Shown: in pieces, positions 1 through 5,527 of the stretch
Layout of the letters: every line of letters begins with the position of its first letter
Numbering within the stretch: position 1 is the stretch's first letter
Assembly (NCBI GenBank): GCA_030600745.1
Contig: JAUVLL010000234.1
Coordinates: 1 to 5,667, forward strand
DNA length: 5,667 nt
Direction: 5' to 3'
Source: Spirochaetaceae bacterium
GTDB lineage: Bacteria; Spirochaetota; Spirochaetia; B11-G9
Made by a program: the position numbers and the translations under genes
Notes under the pieces: model-generated
Told to the model about the DNA's origin: nothing
What the model saw: the letters and a program-made list of their open reading frames with translations, nothing else
Database searches by the model: none

Positions 1-1
1 G

Positions 2-142
2 TATGGTTCGGATATCAGGAAAAAGTACATAAAAAAGGATCTTGATTATCTAACAAAACTGGAAGGAACAGATTACACCCGGCATGTACTTAAGCATGAT
101 TCTCTTGATTATATTTTTACACGGATAAGGCTTCTTTCATAA
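2..142 (+). CDS. 3' end of an unidentified protein gene (partial)
   Basis: An open frame runs from the window edge to a TAA at 140-142 and gives 46 residues, starting YGSDIRKKYIKKDLDYL and ending FTRIRLLS. The other two plus frames are stopped within the first 45 bases, and the composition (Lys, Asp, Tyr, Leu and Ile rich, no low complexity) looks like a real charged, helical protein tail. I recognise no family from this fragment. It lies in the same direction as hisA but is separated from it by 135 bp that contain a separate promoter, so it is probably not part of the his operon. The length is short enough that chance openness cannot be excluded. Confidence 0.5.
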   Translation, partial: YGSDIRKKYIKKDLDYLTKLEGTDYTRHVLKHDSLDYIFTRIRLLS

Positions 143-152
143 GCCCCCCATA

Positions 153-194
153 CCGTACTGTCCCATACAGACGCACGCCGTGCGGTCTCTACGG
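153..194 (+). other. Possible branched RNA fold between genes (terminator or leader remnant)
   Basis: CCGTA (153-157) pairs with TACGG (190-194). Between them sit two hairpins: CTGT/ACAG (158-161 with 167-170, 5-base loop) and CGCAC/GTGCG (172-176 with 180-184, 3-base loop). Together they make a small three-way junction. A T-rich stretch follows (201-230) but no uninterrupted T run, so it is not a textbook intrinsic terminator. It lies 10 bases after the stop of the upstream gene and well before the hisA promoter, so ending the upstream transcript is the simplest role. All stems are short, and the fold may be fortuitous. Confidence 0.3.
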
Positions 195-242
195 GGAATA
201 TTCTACTGTTTGTTTCTTTCCCATATTTTCAAATATTCACTA

Positions 243-271
243 TTCATTAAATCCCATCCCTTTGCTATACT
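243..271 (+). promoter_or_regulatory. Extended -10 sigma-70-type promoter for hisA
   Basis: The -10 box TATACT (266-271) is preceded by TG and one base (263-265), the extended -10 form. The base string 17 bp upstream, TTCATT (243-248), is a weak -35 box with 3 of 6 consensus matches, which an extended -10 tolerates. Transcription should start about 6-7 bases after the -10 box, at about 277-278, that is at the hisA ATG itself. Confidence 0.6.
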
Positions 272-277
272 CCCTCC

Positions 278-1027
278 ATGATAATAATACCCGCAATAGA
301 TATTCTTGACGGCGCTTGTGTAAGGCTGCATAAGGGAAATTACAACGAATCTACAATATACACTTCTGATCCTGTGGAGATGGCGAAAAAACTGGTGGGT
401 TCCGGATGCGGGCGACTGCATATAGTTGATCTTGATGCTGCAAGAGGCAGGGGAAAGAACAACAGAGAGATTATCCGCAGAATAAGAAACAGTATTGATA
501 TTGTGATTGAAACAGGCGGGGGCATTAGAACTGATGCTGACGTTAAAGAGCTGCTGAATATCGGTATTGACAGGCTGATTCTTGGTACTGTTTTTGCAAA
601 GGATCCTGAAATTGCCGGCAGATGGACAGAGAAATATGGTAAGCACTTTATTGCAGGTATAGATGCCTTAAATGGGGAAGTAAAGATATCCGGTTGGGAG
701 GAAGGGTCTTCTCTTACGGATACTGCTCTTGCAGAACAGGCGGCAAAACATGGAATTATCAGTATAATCTACACAAATATTGATAAAGACGGCACTCTGG
801 AAGGGCCGGATATAGAAAACAGTATACGGATAGCAGAAGTATCCGGACTCCCTGTTATTATTTCCGGTGGAATAAGCTGTAATGACGATTTTAAGAAAAT
901 TTCTGATTATAACCATTCAGGGCTTGCGGGGGTAATTACAGGGAAAGCAGTTTATGAAAATAGAGTTGATCTGCATACAGTAATTGAAAAATATCAGAAA
1001 CCCTTTGAATATGGAGGAAAATGGTAA
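278..1027 (+). CDS. hisA: HisA, ProFAR isomerase (histidine biosynthesis)
   Basis: Cytoplasmic (beta/alpha)8 barrel enzyme of histidine biosynthesis. It isomerises ProFAR (the formimino-AICAR ribotide) to PRFAR, the substrate of HisF/HisH. The 249-residue length is normal for the family. The N-terminus PAIDILDGACVRL carries the catalytic base Asp8, and IAGIDALNG carries the catalytic acid Asp129. The phosphate-binding loops are visible as GGGIR (80-84), SGGIS (196-200) and GVITGKAVYE (218-227). The strand motif HIVDLDAA lies at 48-55, and DKDGTLEGPD around 169-178. The start at 278 is fixed by the family N-terminus. There is no Shine-Dalgarno sequence before it (the preceding bases are pyrimidine-rich), and the -10 box ends 6 bases upstream, so leaderless translation is likely. 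The stop overlaps the next gene's ATG by one base (TAATG). hisF and hisH are not adjacent. Confidence 0.96.
   Translation: MIIIPAIDILDGACVRLHKGNYNESTIYTSDPVEMAKKLVGSGCGRLHIVDLDAARGRGKNNREIIRRIRNSIDIVIETGGGIRTDADVKELLNIGIDRLILGTVFAKDPEIAGRWTEKYGKHFIAGIDALNGEVKISGWEEGSSLTDTALAEQAAKHGIISIIYTNIDKDGTLEGPDIENSIRIAEVSGLPVIISGGISCNDDFKKISDYNHSGLAGVITGKAVYENRVDLHTVIEKYQKPFEYGGKW
1013..1017 (+). promoter_or_regulatory. Shine-Dalgarno site that decides the hisIE start
   Basis: GGAGG lies within the last codons of hisA. It is 9 bases from the ATG at 1027 but only 3 bases from the in-frame ATG at 1021. The 9-base spacing is workable and the 3-base spacing is too tight, so initiation at 1027 is preferred. 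It is the only strong Shine-Dalgarno sequence I see before any start in this window. Confidence 0.65.
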
Positions 1028-1599
1028 TGGAATTAGTTCATAAAATACTGCCTTTGATAATTAAAGACAGACAGGGACAAATTCTCGAAGTATCTCTTTC
1101 TAACGAGAAGGGGTTTAACAAGAGTCTTGAAAGGGGGCATCTCTGGCATATTCATAAGGAGACAGGAAGACTGCTTCCTTATTCAGAGGATTCTCTGTTA
1201 AACATATCAGAGCATTCCTCATGGTATGAAGCTATATTAGGTATTGGATCAGAACACGGATCATCCCACGAGCAGCGGGACCTTTTTGACTCAGCAGAGA
1301 ATGATATTAAAATTGATGGGAATACAGGTACACTTGGACATCTTCAGAATGTATTGATAGAGAGAAAGCGGGAGCTGCCGGAAGGTTCCTACACAGCACA
1401 TCTTTTCAGGTCCGGAGCTGAAAAGATTAGAAAAAAAACCGGTGAAGAGGCTATCGAGCTGATTCTTGCTCCCACCAGAGGTGAAATTATCTATGAAGCA
1501 GCGGACCTTATCTATCATATGCTTGTACTTCTAATATCTGAGAATATTTCCATTGATGAAGTTCTTGCTGAATTAGGAAAGCGGGCGGCCGAGGGGTGA
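1027..1599 (+). CDS. hisE: HisIE-type protein: active-looking HisE, degenerate HisI half
   Basis: The C-terminal half (about 104-188) is a typical phosphoribosyl-ATP pyrophosphohydrolase (HisE), which converts PR-ATP to PR-AMP. PEGSYTAHLFRSG (118-130), KKTGEEAIEL (136-145) and YEAADLIYHMLVLL (156-169) keep the metal-binding acidic residues Glu140, Glu141, Glu144, Glu157 and Asp160. The N-terminal half aligns by eye with HisI (PR-AMP cyclohydrolase): LPLIIKDRQGQILEV and the following helix and strand are recognisable. But the family's KGxTSGN loop, the DCDxD metal motif and the ACHxGxxSCF zinc motif are gone. The last appears as GSSHEQRDLF (78-87), and the protein has no cysteine anywhere. I therefore expect HisE activity only. 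The start at 1027 gives 190 residues; the ATG at 1021 would add two. The gene overlaps hisA by one base and the next gene by four, which implies co-translation. HisE identity is firm; loss of HisI function is inferred. Confidence 0.9.
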   Translation: MELVHKILPLIIKDRQGQILEVSLSNEKGFNKSLERGHLWHIHKETGRLLPYSEDSLLNISEHSSWYEAILGIGSEHGSSHEQRDLFDSAENDIKIDGNTGTLGHLQNVLIERKRELPEGSYTAHLFRSGAEKIRKKTGEEAIELILAPTRGEIIYEAADLIYHMLVLLISENISIDEVLAELGKRAAEG

Positions 1600-3422
1600 G
1601 AAAACCGTATCTTGAACGATTAAAAGATGGTGTTCTTCTCTTTGACGGGGCCATGGGTACAATGATTTATGATTCAGGTGTGTTCATTAACCAGTGTTTT
1701 GAGAATGTCAATCTGACATCCCCCGATACTATATTAAATATTCACCGGAAAATGGCTGAAGCCGGAGCACAGGTGCTAACAACAAATTCCTTTAGTGCTA
1801 ATCCCATTAAACTGAGCAGCTATGATCTGGAAGAAAAAACAGCAGAAATAAATATACGTTCTGTGGAACTTGCAAGAGAAATTGCCGGGGAAGAGCTTTA
1901 TGTAGCAGGTTCCATCGGCCCAACATCAGTCCGAATGGCACCAATTGGTAATACTCCCAGAGAAGAGGTGGCAGATGCTTTTAAAGTTCAGATAGAAGCA
2001 CTCATAGAGGCTGGAGTTGATCTGCTTTTATTTGAAACATTTCGTAATTTGGATGAACTGGTTCTTGCCGCCCGAACAGCAAAATTTGTAAATGTCGATA
2101 TTCCTGTTCAGGCACAGATAAGTCTGAGGCATGAAGAAACAGAAATACCTAAAGAAACATATTATAATCTTTTCAGGCAGCTTGATGATGAAGATTCTAT
2201 TGATGTAATTGGAATGAATTGTTCAACAGGTCCTGCAGATATGCTGGATATTCTTAATGAAATACAGGGAAGAATGACAAAGCCTTTTTCCATAATGCCG
2301 AATGCAGGTTTCCCCAGGGACATAGACGGGCGGCAGATGTATCTGGCTTCTCCCGAATACTTCGCTGAGTATTCACTTAAATTTCTGGATGCAGGTGTTT
2401 CTGTAATTGGAGGCTGCTGTGGTACAACTCAGGACCATATAAAAAAGATGGGAGATGCTCTTTTATCTCTGGATAAAGGGAGAAGACAGCAGATTGTGAT
2501 TAAACAGGAGGAAGATTCTTCAGTTGAGCCAATTCCTTTGGCTGAGAGATCTTCACTTGGTAAGGCCCTTGCAGATAAAGAATGGATAACTACTGTAGAG
2601 TTGGTTCCCCCTATTGGAACTGATCTTACTAAAGTGCTGAATAAAGCCGGAACACTTATAAACCATAATGTTAATGTAATTAATATACCTGATGGGCCAA
2701 GAGCTTCTTCCAGAATTTCAGCTTTTTTTACAGCGGTTGAAATATTTCGAAAAACAGGGATAGAGACTATTCCACATATATGCTGCAGAGACAGGAATTT
2801 AATAGGTCTTCAATCGGAACTATTAAGTACGCAGGCTGCCGGTATAAGAAACATACTGCTAGTTACCGGTGATCCTCCAAAAGCCGGGAATTATCCGGAT
2901 GTAACCGGTGTTTTTGATGTTGATTCCATTGGACTTATATCTCTGGTATCCAGTCTTAACAGGGGAATTGATTTAGGCGGAAAGAAAATACCTTCTCAAA
3001 CCGGTTTTGTTATTGGTGCCGGAATAAATCCCACCGCTCAATTTCTGGAGAAAGAGATCATGAGAGCATTTATGAAAGCTGAAGCCGGAGCTGATTTCTT
3101 TATTACTCAGCCGGTTTTTGATCTGGAACTTCTGGATAGTTTTCTCAATAGGATAAAAGGAACAGGTGTGCCCGTTATTGCAGGAGTTTGGCCTTTGGCC
3201 AGTTACAGGAATGCACTTTTTCTTCATAATGAAGTTCCCGGGGTAACTATTCCTCTACATATTATGAAAAGGATGGAAAAGCAGGAATCAAAAGAAGCTG
3301 CCAGGGAAGAGGGAATTCTTATTGCAAGGTATCTGGTAGATCAGATGAAAAATCAGATTGCCGGTATACAGGTAAGCCCGCCCTTTGGAAGGATTGATAC
3401 AGCACTGGAAGTGATGGAATAG
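1596..3422 (+). CDS. yitJ: Bifunctional homocysteine S-methyltransferase / 5,10-methylene-THF reductase
   Basis: A two-domain cytoplasmic enzyme of methionine and one-carbon metabolism, 608 residues, close to the roughly 610 of Bacillus subtilis YitJ. Residues 1-290 form the homocysteine methyltransferase barrel. It begins GVLLFDGAMGTM, has NSFSANP (64-70) and GSIGPT (105-110), and carries the three zinc/thiolate cysteines Cys209 (GMNCSTGP) and Cys274/Cys275 (GGCCGTT). A charged linker (about 291-317) leads to the FAD-dependent methylenetetrahydrofolate reductase domain (318-608): VELVPP with Glu335, IPDGPRASSR (364-373), HICCRDRN (394-401), LLVTGDPPKAG (421-431) and FITQPVFD (502-509). Both halves look complete. 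There is no cobalamin-binding or pterin-binding domain of full MetH. The start is GTG, overlapping the hisIE stop as GTGA. No good Shine-Dalgarno site lies before it, so translation probably depends on coupling. No S-box riboswitch is possible here because the upstream sequence is coding. Confidence 0.93.
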   Translation: MRKPYLERLKDGVLLFDGAMGTMIYDSGVFINQCFENVNLTSPDTILNIHRKMAEAGAQVLTTNSFSANPIKLSSYDLEEKTAEINIRSVELAREIAGEELYVAGSIGPTSVRMAPIGNTPREEVADAFKVQIEALIEAGVDLLLFETFRNLDELVLAARTAKFVNVDIPVQAQISLRHEETEIPKETYYNLFRQLDDEDSIDVIGMNCSTGPADMLDILNEIQGRMTKPFSIMPNAGFPRDIDGRQMYLASPEYFAEYSLKFLDAGVSVIGGCCGTTQDHIKKMGDALLSLDKGRRQQIVIKQEEDSSVEPIPLAERSSLGKALADKEWITTVELVPPIGTDLTKVLNKAGTLINHNVNVINIPDGPRASSRISAFFTAVEIFRKTGIETIPHICCRDRNLIGLQSELLSTQAAGIRNILLVTGDPPKAGNYPDVTGVFDVDSIGLISLVSSLNRGIDLGGKKIPSQTGFVIGAGINPTAQFLEKEIMRAFMKAEAGADFFITQPVFDLELLDSFLNRIKGTGVPVIAGVWPLASYRNALFLHNEVPGVTIPLHIMKRMEKQESKEAAREEGILIARYLVDQMKNQIAGIQVSPPFGRIDTALEVME

Positions 3423-3435
3423 AGAAGCTGTTTAA

Positions 3436-3473
3436 GCTGAAGGCTATTAGGTTTTTCCCTATTCTCCTTCAGT
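3436..3473. terminator. Possible shared hairpin between convergent genes
   Basis: CTGAAGG (3437-3443) pairs perfectly with CCTTCAG (3466-3472), with a possible G-T pair outside it. In register further in, TAGG (3448-3451) pairs with CCTA (3458-3461) around a T-rich loop. The hairpin spans the short gap after the plus-strand operon and the last codons of the minus-strand gene, where a two-way terminator would be expected. Neither side has a T run after the stem, so it may be only weakly functional or factor-dependent. Confidence 0.3.
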
Positions 3474-5306
3474 CTCGCTGCTGGTTTCATTTACAGTTTC
3501 TTCTTTATAGTTTAAAACTATTATTTCTCTTGTTCTCTTTTGGGTTAGTTTTATATAGAGCGTTTTTTCTTCCCTTTTATAGACCCAACCGCTTGAGTAG
3601 TACTGAAATCGGCTATCACTGTTCCAGTTTATCCCATTCATCTGGAGGTTTTTAAAAGGTTCCACTCCTTTGATAACTATGTGATGAATACCACCTCTTG
3701 GATATGTAAATTCAAATACAGAAGAGTTTTTATTTGACGCATAGGATACTGTACTTGCCGCTGTCCAGACAGATATATCTGTTCCTGAGGTTCCTTTGAA
3801 ATTGACAACATGAGGATAGTATTCATTGGAAACAAGATTCGGATAAAGTAAATCTGCTCCGTAGTAACTGCTTCCATGGATATTACCTTCTCTATCGATA
3901 AATTCCGGAATAAGACCCGACTCATCTGTTAAAGAAAGCACACTTACAACTATACTTCTGCCTATTGTCTCAAAAAGGTTATCTGATTCAATACGGCCAA
4001 TTTCATATAATGCAAGACCTGTTCTTATGGAAAGTAAGGTATCAAAGAGACTCTCTTTCCCGCCTGCAAGGAAAAGACCGTCATTTACCCTTGTAAGTGC
4101 AGGGAAAATCTGTTCTTCAATAATAGAATACAATCTCATAAGATCTTTGTACTGGTCTGCTTCTATTTTAATTGAATCCTTATAAACTTCCACCATACCT
4201 GTAAGTACAGCGGGTTCAAAACGTTTGCTTAGATCAATAGAATTGACAAATTCGCTAAAATCTCTGATTAAGGCAGAGGATGAGATCCAGGTTAATTCCT
4301 GCATAAGGTTAGCTTCATGGAAGAGAGTTAAATCCATGGTTTTTGCCGCTGTAGATATTCTTTTTTTCAGAGTATCATCCATTTTTCTGCGGGTGGAGTT
4401 TGCATTTACAACATTCCCGGAAAAAGTTGCACTCAGGAAGGTAAAGTCACTTTCATGATCGGTTATTTTTTCTACAATATTTTCTATCTGGGCAAGTCTT
4501 CCCCTTTTTAAACTCTCGGCAATAAAGGAAGTAAAGAGATTATTACCAAAACCGTATGTTCCATCAGCCAGGAGCCATTCGCTGTTTTCAGGGTTAAACC
4601 GTCCCTTGCGCCATCCTTCATAGGCTGTTCCTATAAAATTTTCGATTATCGATTCGTGACTATCCGTTGATACAGGACCTTTTTCCCCGAAAAAATAATA
4701 CTGAAGGGGATCTTTATCCCCAATCTCGTCAATGACTATAGATGCTGATTTCCCGGTGAGGGGAAGCATTAAGGATTCCGCTGTCATATCAAAAACAGAG
4801 CCACTACTTGCAGTAAACATATAATTTGTACCGGAAACAGTATAGGAATAACAAGGTAGATATGATACCCGATAGAGGTCCGACATCAGTTCTACCGGAA
4901 GTACCATAGTATCTGCAGAATTTTCTGAATATTCAATATCAAATATTATACTTGTCGATTTATCAGTACTTATTGATATTATCAGGGAATTTGTAAACGA
5001 AAGGGTGAAACCGGATTCTGAGATTATATAGCCTGTAAGATCTGCATAGGAGATATTTCCTTCGGAATCAAGAATAGAAATCGGTTCTTTTGATAAATTC
5101 ATTACAAGTCCGGGTACTGTTAACTTTATATTGGATACGTTGTTTTTATCCAGTCCCTGTTCTCCGGAACCGGATAACCGTATGTTATCAATATGGATAT
5201 TAAAAATATTATCCCGGGTACTGAATTCAAGAAATATCAGGAATCCTGTAATAAAGAGGAAAAACAGGGGAACAAGAAAATATATATTACTGATTTTGGT
5301 ATTCAT
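3459..5306 (-). CDS. Hypothetical membrane-anchored extracytoplasmic protein, 615 residues
   Basis: I do not recognise the family. The N-terminus MNTKISNIYF is followed by one hydrophobic helix (about 9-28) with no clear signal peptidase or lipobox site, so it is probably a signal anchor with the rest outside the cytoplasm. Residues 30-210 look beta-rich (many Ser, Thr and Ile alternations). Residues 215-465 look mainly helical and contain a Trp/Gly-rich patch, SEWLLADGTYGFGNN (242-256). A conserved-looking aromatic segment, GLIPEFIDREG then YYGADLLYPN and EYYPHVVNF, covers 464-503. Residues 528-600 again look beta-rich, and the tail is acidic (ETVNETSSETEGE). A helical core flanked by beta domains recalls carbohydrate-active enzymes with alpha/alpha toroids, but I see no catalytic motif to support that. 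The only cysteine is Cys152. The ATG at 5306 is preferred over a TTG at 5342, because that TTG is part of the -35 box. The stop is a TAG at 3459-3461, convergent with the plus-strand operon. Confidence 0.85.
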   Translation of the reverse strand: MNTKISNIYFLVPLFFLFITGFLIFLEFSTRDNIFNIHIDNIRLSGSGEQGLDKNNVSNIKLTVPGLVMNLSKEPISILDSEGNISYADLTGYIISESGFTLSFTNSLIISISTDKSTSIIFDIEYSENSADTMVLPVELMSDLYRVSYLPCYSYTVSGTNYMFTASSGSVFDMTAESLMLPLTGKSASIVIDEIGDKDPLQYYFFGEKGPVSTDSHESIIENFIGTAYEGWRKGRFNPENSEWLLADGTYGFGNNLFTSFIAESLKRGRLAQIENIVEKITDHESDFTFLSATFSGNVVNANSTRRKMDDTLKKRISTAAKTMDLTLFHEANLMQELTWISSSALIRDFSEFVNSIDLSKRFEPAVLTGMVEVYKDSIKIEADQYKDLMRLYSIIEEQIFPALTRVNDGLFLAGGKESLFDTLLSIRTGLALYEIGRIESDNLFETIGRSIVVSVLSLTDESGLIPEFIDREGNIHGSSYYGADLLYPNLVSNEYYPHVVNFKGTSGTDISVWTAASTVSYASNKNSSVFEFTYPRGGIHHIVIKGVEPFKNLQMNGINWNSDSRFQYYSSGWVYKREEKTLYIKLTQKRTREIIVLNYKEETVNETSSETEGE

Positions 5307-5313
5307 TTGACGC

Positions 5314-5342
5314 ATAATAACAATGAAAGATAAAAATATCAA
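5314..5342 (-). promoter_or_regulatory. Strong extended -10 promoter for the 615-residue protein gene
   Basis: Read on the minus strand, TTGATA (5342-5337, 5 of 6 consensus bases) is followed by exactly 17 bp and TATTAT (5319-5314, 5 of 6). TGT immediately before the -10 box gives the TG extension. The ATG at 5306 lies 7 bases beyond the -10 box, so the transcript should begin at or next to the start codon. The bases before the ATG contain no Shine-Dalgarno sequence. The left edge of the repeat array begins only 11 bp from the -35 box. Confidence 0.7.
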
Positions 5343-5353
5343 CGCTAAGTATA

Positions 5354-5503
5354 TCGAGCTTTTTGCGCTGTATCACATTTTCTACTTAAAAATACTTCTT
5401 CTCTAATATATTGACTCTAGACTGGCGCAAAGCAAGATAAAATGGGCGACACAAAGTGTCGGGGACCCATTCTTAGTCGAAAAAGCCAAAAACAAGTCGA
5501 ATT
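5354..5503. repeat. Structured tandem repeat, copy A
   Basis: First of two copies with a 173-bp period. It opens with AGCTTTTTGCGCTGTATCAC (5357-5376), identical in copy B, followed by a near-identical T/A-rich block to 5410. Over the first 55 aligned columns there are two mismatches and one gap. CTGGCG (5422-5427) and CAAAAACAAG (5487-5496) with GAATT (5499-5503) are also shared. The sequence between CTGGCG and CAAAAACAAG is unrelated to that in copy B. The ends are complementary: the left arm TCGAGCTTTTTG (5354-5365) matches the complement of CAAAAACAAGTCGA (5487-5500) with small gaps. No open frame of note and no transposase is present. Function is unknown. Confidence 0.85.
5441..5471. other. 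Hairpin in the variable centre of repeat copy A
   Basis: CGACAC (5447-5452) and GTGTCG (5456-5461) form a perfect 6-bp stem with an AAA loop. AATGGG (5441-5446) and CCCATT (5466-5471) continue it with another perfect 6 bp, interrupted only by a 4-base bulge, GGGA, on the 3' side. Twelve base pairs in 31 bases make this the best hairpin in the window. No T run follows on either strand, so it is not an obvious intrinsic terminator. Confidence 0.7.
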
Positions 5504-5527
5504 CAGAGACATCGCAAATGCCTCATA

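Noticed and set aside
143..277. T-box or his-leader attenuator upstream of hisA
   Set aside because: There is no run of His codons in a leader peptide and no T-box motif. The likely promoter leaves no transcribed leader.
203..646. Antisense open frame of 147 codons over the hisA start
   Set aside because: It lies opposite the well-supported hisA gene, has no recognisable protein features, and would have to cross the hisA promoter. It is a shadow of hisA codon usage.
4225..4458. Plus-strand open frame of 77 codons inside the minus-strand gene
   Set aside because: It is fully contained in the 615-residue protein gene on the other strand, with no ribosome site and no recognisable product.
5307..5342. 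N-terminal extension of the minus-strand protein from the TTG at 5342 or the ATG at 5315
   Set aside because: The TTG is part of a near-consensus -35 box and the ATG at 5315 overlaps the -10 box. Neither has a ribosome site.
5411..5443. Plus-strand promoter in repeat copy A (TTGACT followed by TAAAAT)
   Set aside because: The boxes are 21 bp apart, too far for a normal sigma-70 promoter, and TTGACT is absent from copy B.
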